Shown here piece after piece: positions 43,218 to 54,967 of a stretch of 64,000 nt of DNA (position 1 is its first letter; every line of letters begins with the position of its first letter). This DNA comes from Undaria pinnatifida. Lineage: Eukaryota; Sar; Phaeophyceae; Laminariales; Alariaceae. The notes below the pieces were generated by a model that was not told the DNA's origin, did not search any database, and saw nothing but the letters and a program-made list of their open reading frames with translations. Location: positions 11,155,344 to 11,219,343 of the forward strand of contig JABAKD010000019.1 of NCBI GenBank assembly GCA_012845835.1, read 5' to 3'. A program made the position numbers and the translations under genes.

Positions 43218-44529
43218 GATAAGGTTCAAGAGATGTAGAGCGCACCGGACGTGCGTCATGATATCGGGCTTGCCTTATGGAGTGAGAGTCACGCGGCCCC
43301 GCAGAGGAAGGAGTGGGGCATAAGCTGTTTTCGAGTTAACCTGATACTTTGAAGTTTTTCTTCGTTAGGGGTTTCTTGCGCAGGGGCCAAAAATATATCA
43401 GCGCCCCTCACGGGGGCGAGGGGGTTTGCGGTTTGCCGCAGCACCTACACTTTGTATTGTAGCCCGGCACGGAAGGTGCCGCCTTCGACAAATTGATGGC
43501 CGTCATTCTTAAGCTTTAACAAGTTATAATGTAGTAGGTAGTGCCCATTTCATTGTCCCAACATCCATGTGGATTGTACACGACAGTGCAAATCTACCGC
43601 CAACTCATCACCCGGGATAAACCCTGTAGCCGTTGCGCTTCAGATTCCCAGGTTTACTCGGCACTGAGCCAATGTTCAGCCTGTGTTCCCCCCTATATTT
43701 CCTCTCTCCCGCATATGGAGAGCTCACGTCCCCGTCACCGAGAAGTCACCCGTACATTTCCCTCGTGCCCATGGCGAGCCAATCCTTTGGATGCCACATC
43801 TTGGACTCCTCGTACTAGAGTAAACTATTTTGGAAAACACCACGTGTTCCGTAGTCTTGTTTTTGGACGGCTTTGACTTCCGCTGTAGTCAGTCGTGTGT
43901 GTAGCTGATGCCGGATACACATGACGCATACGGGAACAAATATAAGCCATCCCTGTCCGCAGGGTTCTCGCATGTTTTACATCCACCAAGTATTCTGACT
44001 CAGGTGGGTGACGTCGTTGCCGGTAGATCTCATCTATCCAAAATATCGAAATATTTCCAACCGTTGCGACTTGTTGGATATTTATAATCTTTCTGGAGTC
44101 AACGCTCTCAGCCTCGACACTCACGACACCATCAGTCGGGTCTGGCAGTCGGTTTCCAAACCAGATATTTCTGTACGCCGCCAGATGCTTCGCTTCTCTA
44201 TAGTGCCCGTCATGTGTCGTTTTTTGACCGAGCGTGAGTTCAGCCTCGACCGTCAACCAAACTCGCTCTACCCATGTTGGATCCGAACACATCACACCCC
44301 CTTGCAGACTTGTTTTGAAGATGACCAGATTTCTAACGTTCGATCTTTCATTTTTTTTCTCTCCCCAGCTCAATTTGCAGTTTTTTTTAAGCATTCAAAG
44401 ATCTTCTGCGCAACCCGTATGGTCATAGGTGATGCCGGTACCGCCTTCTCTATCGCTGTACAGGATCAGAAGTTAATCGTATTCGTACGACCCGTATCTT
44501 ATCGCGGGGTTCGGCTTGTTCGTTTCAAG
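43218..44529. other. Spacer after the DIRS remnant, no gene seen
   Basis: Contains a GC-rich inverted repeat (GCCCCTCACGGGGGC, about 43404-43418) and GGCACGGAAGGTGCC at 43468-43482, which may belong to the DIRS terminus. ORFs of 111-214 codons at 43541-44652 have no motif and the longest runs into the pogo element. Confidence 0.4.
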
Positions 44530-45239
44530 TACAGTAGGTGGGCCTATATAGTGCGGGTATGTGACACGGCTCCGTACCCGCACTATATCGACCTCGCGCA
44601 CTATATGATTTCTGGCCTTTATAGTGCGGGTACCCGCACAATTCGCGACTAGAATCAACTCAATAGTGCGGGTTAGCGCTCTATTCGCGATTTCACTTGT
44701 TTGAAGCACAGAACAAAGCCAACGGCAAGGTGTACGAAGGTGAACAAGCTGTCGATACATGCATCTGTACGTGATGAGAAGAGGACAGCCTGTTGCAGCG
44801 TTGAATAGGCCTGCTGCACCCGGGTACAGCGTGGTTGCTCATGACGACGCGCTCGCACGTCTGAGTGCACCACCCGTCTGTGTGTGCGAAGTCCCATCGT
44901 TGGTTGAGATGAAATATATAAGTTCGTAGAGGAATGGATTTACTACTAAATGCAAGCTCTGCAAACGAAACATAAACGTGCCAAACGGTGACATCCTCTC
45001 AGGAAAAAAAAAGCGGGAAACTGGAACAACAACAAACATACGTCTCTACTCGTACTTCTCGTACGCTCTACCTTTGTGGCTACGAGAAAATCCGCAACAA
45101 CGCAACACCACGCATACCCTTGGGCTTGGTTTTAATGCACGAATAAGTAAAACGCGCCAACCTTTGACTTACTGTACTTCGTACGAGTCACTTCACCACA
45201 CATGAAAGTCAGGCACTCCGTAGACCCGCGCCCCACCCA

Positions 45240-45356
45240 CCCCCCCCCCACAAAAAAACGAACAACGCCAATCGTTTCACGTGTCAAAATACCCACTCAC
45301 CCCCCCCCCCCACAAAAAACGAACAACGCCAATCGTTTCACGTGTCAAATACCCCC
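45240..45356. repeat. Tandem duplication of about 57 bp inside the pogo-like element
   Basis: Two copies of a poly-C run followed by ACAAAAAACGAACAACGCC and AATCGTTTCACGTGTCAAAT. Confidence 0.85.
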
Positions 45357-45594
45357 GGACATCAGTCTCGCGAGATGGCCGCGATGCATGCTCTGCAATC
45401 ATCAACATCCGTGCCCTCTGGAGCAAATGGCCGGCCTCATTGATGCCGGACGCTTCTGCGTAGTTTTCCAGGGCGGCGAAGTGCTGGAGAACTTCCGCAT
45501 ACGACGGTGGCTCGGTGCGAACGCCTTCGACGTCGTCGTCGTCCTCACTCTCCAGATGGGGAAGATGGCAGAGTTCGCCTGCTGCACACGGCAT
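45345..45594 (-). pseudogene. C-terminal fragment of a pogo/Tigger-type transposase
   Basis: An acidic stretch (ESEDDDDVEG) is followed by PSYAEVLQHFAALENYA and a LLQRARMLMI helix, ending near DVRGYL. This matches the typical tail of pogo/Tigger transposases: an acidic linker, PSY-x-E, a helical segment, then a short end. The DNA-binding and DDE catalytic regions are absent from the element, so it is non-autonomous. Confidence 0.6.
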
Positions 45595-46329
45595 CGTGAG
45601 CCTCTACGCTGCTCTCCGTGTTGCCAGTAGGGTCCGCCGGGTGGTAGGGGTACTGTACAGCTGTAGTACTGTACTGCTGTACCGCAGCACTGCGGGTTTG
45701 TGGTCAGTTTGACCCCATGATCTAAGGCGGGGTGACGTCAGACCAGCACTATATCGGGTGTGAGGTGGTCCAAATCCGCATTATATAGACCTGTGCCCCT
45801 ATTATTGTGCGGCATGCGCACTATATAGGCCCGAATTTTGTGCCAAGCGATTCACCCGAACTATACCGGCAGGGGCGCACTATATAACCCGCACTATATA
45901 GGCCCACCTACTGTATCACGATTATTTTTAAACAAGATTTTTTGTCAACTCATCATGATGGAATCGGGCTTTTGATGCAAATTATTGACCATAGTACGTT
46001 CCATTGCCATTGTCAGTCTGTCGCTACGAGTTCGTGCAGCAGAGAAAAATATTTCGTGCTATTAATAGGATACTGCTGTGCACGGGTTAGTTATACTGTC
46101 TGGAAGACAGAGAAACTCGCGAGAGGGGCTTTTTGGCGAAACCATTTCCTATAGGTTTGCTGCTTTTTTCGCTTTCCTCGGAAGCGTGTGTGTTGTGTTG
46201 TGTGTTCTTTACGTTGTTTCTCTACCCGTCGATATTTTTTAGCACTCATCACAAATCCCGGCATCCCTACCGGTTCTTCGCCTTACGTTGACATTTTTTA
46301 GCATTCATCGACCATACGTAGGACAATAC

Positions 46330-46800
46330 GATATTGAAGATGCATATTGACCGGTCAATACGTGCGCTATTTTCGTACCGATTGGAATTGACAACATCGG
46401 CACTGCGCCGAACAACATATCGATACGAATTGGTGGACGCAGTACTTCATGCCACCCAAATATCGATATGCACAGCAATCGCCAATATTCTCACCACACG
46501 GGTCTTGATATGTCTTGATGCACGCAATGCCATGAACGGCCGACTATCGATATGAATTGATCAAGCCAACATTTTTGCGGTGGACCTATCGATATGATAT
46601 TGGTGCTACAATACGCTTCAGGGTCAAATATCGGTATGCATTGTCATCATCAAAGTCTGCGTTTTGTGCGTATCGACACGTACGTACGTGTTGTTTCGCC
46701 TGGTACTGATGCATATTGGCCCCTTCAATATGTTGACAGCCCACGTATCGGTATGTAGGTATTGTTTAATTCAATATGTGAATTTCTTTCGCCAAGTGTA
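46330..46800. repeat. AT-rich block with recurring ATATCGATATG motif
   Basis: About seven near-copies of TATCGATATGNATTG occur at irregular 40-100 bp spacing, mixed with CAATATTG words. Similar blocks appear at 56680-57010, 57520-57690 and 60130-60500. Non-coding. Confidence 0.5.
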
Positions 46801-47089
46801 TCGTTCTATTTCATGCATGTTCTCTCTTGCAGCACATTTTATTGGCGCCTCGATATGTGGTGGTCTGTGCCTAAAAATCGGTAACCTGACGTCACTATGT
46901 TCTTCGTTTGCACGTGAGGTTTGGTGGCGTGGCACAAAACAAGTACGGACATGTTGTGAAGCCGAAAAAGTCCGACAAGCGCTTGCAAGGAGAAAGGCGA
47001 AGAGATCAACGTTGAAGACAGCACAGCACTGTCACGGTGCCAAAATGTTGGTGACGCACCTGAACAGCCTTCAACAGCAAAAAAATTAG

Positions 47090-47330
47090 AACATACACCA
47101 AACGCTGGGCGGTCGGCGCCAAACCACAGCTTTCCTCGTGACGTCAATCTCGAATGCACAAGCTCAGCCCAGCCGCCCCTTTCCCTTCCCCTCCCTGCGG
47201 AACGACAAGCGCTGAGCCATGGAGCAAGAAAAACGGAATATCAGCGGCCGCCCGCAACGAAGACAAGCACGCTCCCCGTACTCTTAAAACCTGACAGACG
47301 ATGAGCGGGGTGCGGTACTGGGCTTCCGCC
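47090..47330. other. Spacer, open frame without recognised product
   Basis: A plus-strand frame from about 46960 to 47302 is open, Ser/Pro-rich and lacks motifs. It overlaps the end of the hAT remnant on the other strand and is probably chance. Confidence 0.3.
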
Positions 47331-47419
47331 CTGACGTACGCCGCTTGAAAACAAAGCATTGATTCTTCGGAAAACACCTCTACCCCGGCAAAAAAAAACA
47401 CCCACACCCTGAAAAAATC

Positions 47420-49700
47420 TCATGGCACATCTCCAAGGGAATCCCCCCCCTCGTGCCCTGAACGTCGGGACTGCGGGTCGGCAGCTACCCACGCAGGGTC
47501 GACCGTATCGTCGTCTTCGTCGGAGTGCTGTTCCTCCGCGTAGTCCATAACCTGAACCTCGTGCAGCAGTGCCGGGTCCTTGAATCGTTCCGGGAGGGTT
47601 CTGCACAGCGTCATCGGCGAGTTGGGGGGTGTCGGGTGGGATGCTGTCGTACTGCACCCGCAAATAATGACAAATCTCCAACTGAGCGAAGTCGAGGGAG
47701 CCGCGTTTGCGGGGCATGAAAAAGTCCGCGATGCAGAAGTCTCGCTGCATGACACCCGCGGAGGCCGGCACACCGTAGACGGCCTGCGCGACGGCTCGAA
47801 GGGCTACAGGGTGTCGTTTGCCGTGAAGCCGCCAGTACTCAGCGCCGTCTATCTCCCTTTGCTTCTTAGTGAACTGCACGCCCGAGCGGAAACGGAGGAC
47901 AAGGGATTACGCAACAAGGAAGAATACCAGCGCTCTACATGGATCAGAATGAAGAGAAGGCCAACCGAATCAAACGTGGAGGGTTTAGTGTACACGATCA
48001 CAACGCACCGATCGCTTTTACAAATCCCCCTGATCAAGGCGGCAACGGCTGACCTCCGTGCAACAAGAAGACATGAGTTCGGCCTTCGACAAGACCGAAA
48101 ACGGACTAAACTGCTTTGTTCATTCACCTTCATCTCCATCCAGTCATTGAGAAGGGAGTTCGCCTCCTCCTTGGCGTCGCGGTCGACGGGAGGGAGAGGC
48201 TCCTGGTCGTCGTCGCTGTCGTCCCAGAAACCAGCACCATGCAGCGTTTCAGTGGTGTGGTGGCTTGAGACGGAGCCACCCCCCCCCGTAGCAGAGCCAC
48301 CCCCCCCCGTAGCAGAGCCACCCCCCTCCGTAGCAGAGCTACCCCCCTCCGTGGCAGAGCCACCCCCCTCTATAGCAGAGCCACCCCCCGCCGTGGTTCT
48401 TGCCCGCTTCGCCGCCGGTGTGTCGACGATGGCATTGGCAGCCTCTGCCGCCTTCTTGTCCCGGACTCTCTTCTCCTTCACACCGTCAGCCAGGAGGCTG
48501 TGAACTTCGGCTCTTATCTTCGTCTTGATTTCTGAAGCGGAAGCCAGGGCAACGCCAACAGCGGCGGTAGAGGCAAGCAGCGAATCGACGTACTGCAACC
48601 TTCGCGAGCCCGGACACAGAAACATCGTTCGATCGAAGACATGGGAGCGGTTCACCAGGTTCTTCCCGTAGCGCGGCAGGAACCGCGTCGCGAATGAGAC
48701 TCGGAACGCATCGCGAGTCTTTGCGGCCGGTTTCTGTGAGTTGCTGGTGAGGTCGACGGGAGATCGATGTGCTACTTTCCGCGCCGACGGGTGCGACATG
48801 CACAATCTTGAGCGGTTTGTTGGGCTCGAGAGTGTCGGTTAACAAAAAGAAAAGCCGCCTCAAGGCCCCTTGACCAGATGGCTCCAAGGTCTTCTGGCAG
48901 TAGAAGATGTTGTCGTTGACCACCTTTACGATGCTATACACCTCCTCAAGCTGGCAAGGGCGCAGGGACAGATGTGGGAACAACAATTGGGGCAGGGCAA
49001 GAGAGGTCAATTATTAACGGTAGTGGTCATCACCACGTGGTCATCACACCACCCCTACAATGCAGGAAAGGGACGGCCCCATGAGGTGGTCTCGATAGGA
49101 ATGAACCGCGCATCACGTGTGGCATGCTAGGAGGGTGGAGGGTGGCGTAATGTGCAAAAAATACCTCTTCGAGGAACAAGTCCGGCATGGATCTTGCCTC
49201 GCGGGTGTGCCATGGGTGTTGGGTACCCGGAGTACTGTTCAACCAAAATCTAGACTGTCCAGCATCCACCACAAAACCACCCCATGTACCACACACGACG
49301 AAACCCCTCGAGCTATACCTTGAAGGAATCAGACCCGTTGGCCATCTCGACGACCTTCTCGCAAAGCTCCAATAAGCAGCGGCAGAGTAGGTTCTTCGAG
49401 GCTTCTTTCGTCTGGGACATGCCGGTGCCGTCGATGGTGGCACGTTACATGTGAGGGATGCACCACTCTCGATCGAACGCCTCACCGATCCCAGTCCGGA
49501 CGTCACCTCTGTAACGGCGCCAGCGATGTCCTTCTCATGCAGGCCATTCTGGGGCAGGACTTGGCGAACCCACAGCATGACCACTTGGCCGGTGACCTTC
49601 CCGAGGCTTGGAGCAGGTCGAAAATGCTTCACGGCCAGCAGCATGGTCTGATCGCGGGTGAGAGGGGCCGCACGGAACGGATAACGTTAGAGGTACAGTA
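47420..49700 (-). pseudogene. hAT-superfamily transposase, multiply frameshifted
   Basis: Minus strand, 5' to 3'. A middle region at about 49680-49500 (TMLLAVKHFRPAP, KDIAGAVTEVTSG) is followed by a frameshift and TAA, then IDGTGMSQTKEASKN to a donor at about 49326. After a CTTGCCAG acceptor near 48958 comes YCQKTLEPSGQGALRRLF. A further frame change leads to RDAFRVSFATRFLPRYGKN, an acidic region, and the hAT C-terminal dimerisation domain (PASAGVMQRDFCIADFFMPR, LEICHYLRVQYDSI; about 47780-47640). A last shift near 47600 precedes an acidic tail and stop at 47420. At least three frame breaks make it inactive. Confidence 0.7.
48276..48395. repeat. 21-bp minisatellite inside the hAT coding region
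   Basis: Five to six copies of GTAGCAGAGCCACCCCCCC (plus strand) encode GGGSATE repeats on the minus strand, forming a glycine-rich linker in the transposase. Confidence 0.85.
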
Positions 49701-50124
49701 CATTGTAGTTGCTTCGGATGTTCGGATCAAGTGATACAATCCTTGCCACCTGGAACCTGGCGACTTCGAGGCGGCGATGTGTGCAACGAATGTTGCTACG
49801 TTGGCCTCCAGAGAGTATAGTGACGGTATGCAATCCTTTTCATCGTTCGCGGGGGTAGCAGCTGTTCAAACCATGAACGGTGGTTGTTCAAATGCATCAT
49901 TTTTGGTTTGTGAAAAGCTGTTGTCTACGCGCGCTGCGTAGTCGCCTTTCGTGAAGATGATGCTTCAAACCCCACCCATCCGAGAGCGGCAACAAAGGGT
50001 GGGGATGGAAACTCTGCTTGCCCCGGAAATCATTCTGTGTGAGAATGACGCGTCATGTATTCTATTCTCAAATCGACACGATAGCGCTTTGTATTTTGCA
50101 ACTGAATCAAACGCTGTGGTGTAT

Positions 50125-50470
50125 TTTATAAAAAATATTTCAAGGACGTCAGCCGTGAGTTCGACGAATTTCAGGTCAATACTCATCTTTGCAAGCTGCG
50201 TTGTTGGTACTTGTAATATACTATATGGGTGAGTTTTTATTGGAAGGGGTCCTATTTTTTGTCCACTATAGTGGTAAGTGTTGGTATTTTTATTTTAGGT
50301 GGGGAATTTTGAGCTATACCTAACATCACATCTATTTTATAAGTTTAATACTGTAGTTTCCACTATACTTCTCTATCATATGTATGGTAGGCGGTTTATT
50401 TTGTTTTTTCTACCCCCCGGTTTTAATATCGGGAGGAGTGCGAATACATAATATTATTAGTTATCTTATA
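50125..50470. repeat. AT-rich dispersed repeat, copy 1 (uninterrupted)
   Basis: It contains TTCGACGAATTTCAGGTCA, GGGGTCCTATTTTTT and ATGTATGGTAGGCGGTTT. It matches 52300-52406 for its first part and 55333-55540 for the rest, so the 52.4-55.3 kb element appears inserted in a sister copy. Confidence 0.65.
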
Positions 50471-50567
50471 TGTTCCTCTTAATACAACATTCGAGAATGA
50501 AAGTCGGCTATCCCCCCCCAAAAAATGAAATAAAATAAAATATGTAGACTATATTATAAAAGTTAAA

Positions 50568-51500
50568 ATACACTCCAGCTGAGAGATCGAAGATTTTGTC
50601 GAAACTCATCTTTGCAAGCTGTGTGTGATACTCCGATCGCGCGTATTACGGATTGTGTTTCCTCATTAAGGATATAGGTCGGCGACTCCCCTTACAACTA
50701 CAATGTAGCTATCAGGGTCAACAGGGTGATGTTAGCCAGTCTGTGCGCGGAAACTATAAAACCCGTTTCTGAGGGGGACAAAATCTGACAGCTGTGGAAG
50801 GACATGTATCCGTTTATCAAGTGAATCCTGTAAGTCGAATAACCGGTGAGGGGAGGGCGGAGTTTTGAAGGACGTGGGGGCCTGGTTTTGATCAAAAGGG
50901 AGCGGGGTTAGAGGGGGGGGGGAGGACTGGGGGGGGGGCGGACGGGCGGGCAATTTGTGCGTGGAAGCTATAAATCCTTCAAGGGGATAAATCTGACGGT
51001 TTTGAGAAGAAAAACACAAATAAATAAAAAAAAAATGCACCAGTTTATCATTGGGCGGGGGGTTGGGGCGGGGGTGGGGCGGGGGTGGGGCAGCTCAATC
51101 TGTGCGTGGAAACTAAACATTCTTTTAAGGGGATAAACGTGACGGTTTTGGAAAGAATACATCAGTTTATCATGTATATCCTGGGGTAAGTCGTACAATC
51201 AGTGAGTAGAGGGCGGAGTGTTCGAGGGGGTGGGAGGGTCGGGAGGTGGGGGGTGGCCCCGGGGCGGGGGGGCGGGGGGGCGGGGGGGGGGGGGGTGGGG
51301 GGGGGCAAAGGGCTTGTGGTGGCATAGATGTGGGGGTTTGTTATACGTGTGGTGCTAGGTCTAGCCGATGGTGCGGGTGGTGGGAAAGAAGGAGACGTTC
51401 GGGGCGGGGGGGGGGGGGGGAGGAAACAGCGGCATGGATGGCTCTAGAAAGATAATGAGGTGATATCCAGTGCGTGAAGTGTTTATTAATCTGGCGGATT
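50568..51500 (-). repeat. C-tract modular repeat, copy R5
   Basis: A reverse copy beginning with the complement of the common 3' end. Its 380-bp 3' part is nearly identical to R6 in the opposite orientation. Confidence 0.8.
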
Positions 51501-51539
51501 TCGATATTAGGTGGGGCGTTTGAGCAAGAGAGAGCGAGA

Positions 51540-52205
51540 AGGGGGGGGTGTGTGGGGGGGAAAGATTTTTTAGGAGGTTTAGACTATATATGTCACCCCT
51601 GCCCCAACCCTCCCCATGATAAACTGGTGCTGTTTTTTTTTCTTCTTTTTCTTCCAAAACTGTCAGATTTATCCCCTTGAAGGAGTTATAGTTTTCACGC
51701 ACAAATTTCCCCCCCCCCCTCCCCCCCTCCGCCTTACCCCCCCTCAAACTCCGCTCCCTTTTGATCAAAACCAGGCCCCCACGTCCTTCAAAACCCCGCC
51801 CTCCCCTCACCGGTTATTCGACTTACAGGATTCACTTTATAAACGGATGCATTTCCTTCCACAGCTGTCAGGTTTTGTCCCCCTCAGAAACGGGTTTTAT
51901 AGTTTGCGCGCACAGACTGACTAACATCACCCTGTTGACCCTGATAGCTACATTGTAGTTGCAAGGGGAGTCGCCGACCTATATCCTTAATGAGGACACA
52001 CAACCCGTAATACGCGCGATCGGAGTATCACACACAGCTTGCAAAGATGAGTTTTGACAAAATCTTCGATCTCACAGCTGGAGTGTATTTTCATTTTTTA
52101 CATCAGGTAATATGTAATACGCGCGATCGGAGTATTACACACAGCTTGCAAAGATTAGTTTCGACACAACATTCGATTTCACAGCTGGAGAGTATTTTGA
52201 TTTTT
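51540..52205 (+). repeat. C-tract modular repeat, copy R6 with an extra partial 3' end
   Basis: Forward copy to about 52100, followed by a second, diverged copy of just the last ~95 bp (52106-52205). With R5 it forms a long inverted repeat with an approximately 0.8-kb spacer. Confidence 0.8.
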
Positions 52206-52229
52206 AAAACAATAATAATAACAAAAACT

Positions 52230-52290
52230 CTGTGGGACACGAACCCACGGTTCCAAATTGTTATGCTGTCACTCTTACCATTTTATAAAA
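52230..52290 (-). other. tRNA-like repeat, unit 1
   Basis: The minus strand has GTGACAGC and CCGTGGGTTCGTGTCCCAC, a paired T-arm with a B-box. Related units occur at 55955, 56053 and 56290. Confidence 0.45.
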
Positions 52291-52429
52291 TATATAGGCT
52301 ATATATTCAGGACGTAAGGTGTGGGTTCGACGAATTTCGGGTCAGTACTCATATTTTGAAGCTGCTTGCTGTTGCTTGTACTTTACCATGTAGGTAATTT
52401 CTTTTACACCTCGGACAGATCAGCTCACC

Positions 52430-52930
52430 GTAGCTCGAGCTAGCTCTTTTCGGAGCTGGCTCACCGGTGAGCTACGTGAGCTACATGAGCTGCACATGTT
52501 TCGAAGGCTTGAGCTATAGGCGGTAGCTCATCTTCACAAGTTTTGAGGCTTGAGCTATATATAGGCGATAGCTCATCTGCCCGTGTATCCAAACCTTGAG
52601 CTATAGGAGCTACACGAGCTAGCTCATCTGCCCCCGAGATGAGCTATAGGAGCTACATGAGCTACACATGTTTCCCCCGGCTTGAGCTTACGGCGGTAGT
52701 TCATCTGCACATGTTTCCCCCAGCTTGAGCTAAAGGCGATAGCTCATCTGCACATGTTTTCAAAGCTTGAGCTATAGGCGATATCTCATCTGCACATGTT
52801 TTCAAGGCTTGAGCTATAGGCGATAGCTCAACTGCACATGTTTCGAAGGCTTGAGCTATAGGCGATAGCTCATCTGCACAAGGCTTGAGCTATAGGGGAT
52901 AGATGAGCTAGCTCACGAGCTGTATAAGTG
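52430..52930. repeat. Hairpin minisatellite array, left block
   Basis: About eleven units of roughly 42 bp: GAGCTATAGGCGATAGCTC, then ATCTGCACATGTTTTCAAGG. Each unit contains an inverted repeat (GAGCTA ... TAGCTC). Some units are the variant GAGCTATAGGAGCTACATGAG. Confidence 0.9.
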
Positions 52931-53126
52931 ACCAATACAAGTACGCATAATAGAACGACATCAACACAAACAACCATATACTCTATGAGATCGGATCTGC
53001 TTCTGTTCTGAATATAATATACCTGACGAATAGGTCGACACACGGCAGAACTTGCTGTCAGCTGTCACCACACAAGAAACGCTCGCACACAACACAACAC
53101 CGACACCATACAGCAACACCCCTAGC

Positions 53127-53859
53127 ATGCCCACGACCCGGGGCAGCAGCTCTAGCGGCGCTTCGGCCGTAGGCCAGGCTGGCGGTGGGCAGCAAGCGGA
53201 CCCATCGATGGATGTGGACCCCACCAACAACGCCATCGATGTCGATGAAGACAACGATCAAACCGAGGCTGAAAACAAGGTGCGTGGTTCGGAAGGTGTG
53301 GTTTTGTTCCCCTAGACCATGATGCCGCTGTTCGAGCTGCATCATCCAATCTGTATCTGTATACCTCTTTGGAGTAGTAGTAGTGTAGTTGAAGGGTAAG
53401 GGTCTGTACATGTATGTGGCGAGCTGTAGCTGTACGGGGTTTCATTACTCGTGCAGGTGTTTGTGTTCGTATACCGTACTCGCATGAGTACAGCAGGAAC
53501 GACGACAGTACCAGTAACAGTTTGTTGTTTGTTTGTTGATGTTATTATGCTTCTCTCATAATACAGATACATACGTTGTGCATGATGTATGTACGAGATG
53601 CCTCGCTTGTCCCGCACTCTAACGCGTGCTGTGCATCTTCTCGCGCTGTGCTCACCAACAGGAGGCGAAGGAGACAGCCATGCGTGACATACCAACACCA
53701 ATTGGGATACCAACACCAATTGGGTTCAGGTGGTGGCCCTTTCTGCGGGCGAAGAGAAGGGCGACGACTCCTGCGACGAGTACAACGGGGAAAGCTCAAG
53801 CTTCACCTAGACGCCTCGGGGATAAATGGGGGCAGCGGCGGATCTTCTGCGTTTTGTGA
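53127..53859 (+). CDS. Unnamed two-exon gene between hairpin arrays
   Basis: Exon 1 (53127-53279) starts at ATG and codes 51 residues: a Ser/Gly/Ala-rich start, then an acidic tract (IDVDEDNDQTEAENK), ending at AAG|GTGCGT in phase 0. The preferred exon 2 (53662-53859) follows a pyrimidine-rich acceptor (CTCACCAACAG) and codes a basic tail ending in TGA, with a tandem IPTPIG repeat. An alternative acceptor TTCAG at 53728 would give a short acidic C-terminus instead. No domain is recognised. It may be a host gene captured by the element or an element protein. Confidence 0.4.
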
Positions 53860-54324
53860 TGAGAGTTCATCTGTTGTCTGCTTGTTTTTTTGGCGATGTA
53901 GATGGTTATGGTTTCTTGTTTCTGTCTCTCTCTGTCTCTTCTTATTTTTGCACCTTGTGGTAGGCTGCAGCCACGCAAGCCGTAACGGTAACGGCGTGTT
54001 CGGGATTCAGATTATACTGTGATTCAATATAGCCTTATTAATGGGTGGTGGGTGGGTGGGCGGGCGGGTTGGTTTTCGCTAGCGTTGCAGCGTGCCACTA
54101 GAGGTACCCATATTTATCGTGTTCGTGTAGTTTTTATGAGAAAAGTAAAAGTATAAGTATGCGAATAAATGCTAATAATAACATCAATATATTAATATTG
54201 AAGAGTCTTAATGCTGTCCTGTCGCTCGAACCGTCGTTGAAATTTCATATGCATGGCAAGCTGTACAAACCATATTATTCCTATACATTCGGACGTGTCC
54301 CGGAGGGTGGGCTTTTTCAGCTAC

Positions 54325-54595
54325 TCATCTTACATGCATGTGTTGCCGAGAAAGAGCTACGATGAGCTGCGTACATGAGCTATGAAAACGTTCTCCGGGG
54401 GTGAGCTATAGGCGATAGCTCATCTGCACATGTTTTCCCCGCTTGAGCTACAGGCGGTAGCTCATCTGCACATGTTTCGAAGGCTTGAGCTATAGGCGGT
54501 AGCTCATCTGCACTTGTTTTGAAGGCTTGAGCTATTAGGCGATAGCCCATCTGCACATGTTTCGAAGGCTTGAGCTACAGGCGGTAGCTCATCTG
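54325..54595. repeat. Hairpin minisatellite array, right block part 1
   Basis: About six units of the same family and orientation as the left block. Interrupted at 54596 by a TRIM-1 insertion. Confidence 0.9.
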
Positions 54596-54967
54596 TGTTA
54601 TAAGGCTTAGTTTGGGTAAGCTATTGGTTAACCAGTTGCAAGTGGTCAAACGGACTAATACCCCACTAAAGTCCTCAACAAATGGCGTCGTCGACAGACC
54701 ATGGGTTTTTGGGTCGTGGGTTCGATCCCCACATCCACCATAATAAACTTTTTCAGATTTCCCCATGGCGAACTTGAAAAATACTCTCCCCGGTATCCCC
54801 AGGAAATGAAACGGCTTGGATATTGACAGAGGTCCGCCGTATATCCGGCCGACCTGCTATCCCGCCGTTTCAGGGGGGGAGAGTGTTATAAGGCTTAGTT
54901 TGGGTAAGCTATTGGTTAACCTTTTGCAAGTGGTCAAACGGACTAATACCCTACTAATTACCTTAAC
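54596..54967 (+). mobile_element. Miniature LTR retrotransposon (TRIM-1), copy b
   Basis: 372 bp, exactly the length of copy a. LTRs start TGTTATAAGG at 54596 and 54884. The primer-binding site is TGGCGTCGTCGACAGACC at 54683-54700, and a purine tract AGGGGGGGAGAG ends just before the second LTR. The target duplication ATCTG lies at 54591-54595 and 54968-54972, inside a minisatellite unit. The core again contains GTGGGTTCGATCCCCAC. Confidence 0.92.

Larger units (their letters stand above)
44532..45913. mobile_element. Pogo-like (Tc1/mariner) DNA transposon, internally decayed
   Basis: 1382 bp bounded by perfect inverted repeats starting CAGTAGGTGGGCCTATATAG and continuing TGCGGGT. They are flanked by TA on both sides (44530-44531 and 45914-45915), the Tc1/mariner target duplication. 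Both ends hold several further ATAGTGCGGG or CCCGCACTAT copies in both orientations, likely transposase sites. The inside keeps only a C-terminal piece of a pogo/Tigger-type transposase on the minus strand. Confidence 0.92.

Noticed and set aside
44008-44652. 214-codon plus-strand ORF
   Set aside because: It runs into the terminal repeat of the pogo-like element, competes with a minus-strand ORF of similar length and has no recognisable domain.
54575-54766. Minus-strand ORF with a CGDRTHDP-like peptide
   Set aside because: This peptide is a known artefact of translating tRNA-like sequence; it lies in the TRIM-1 core.
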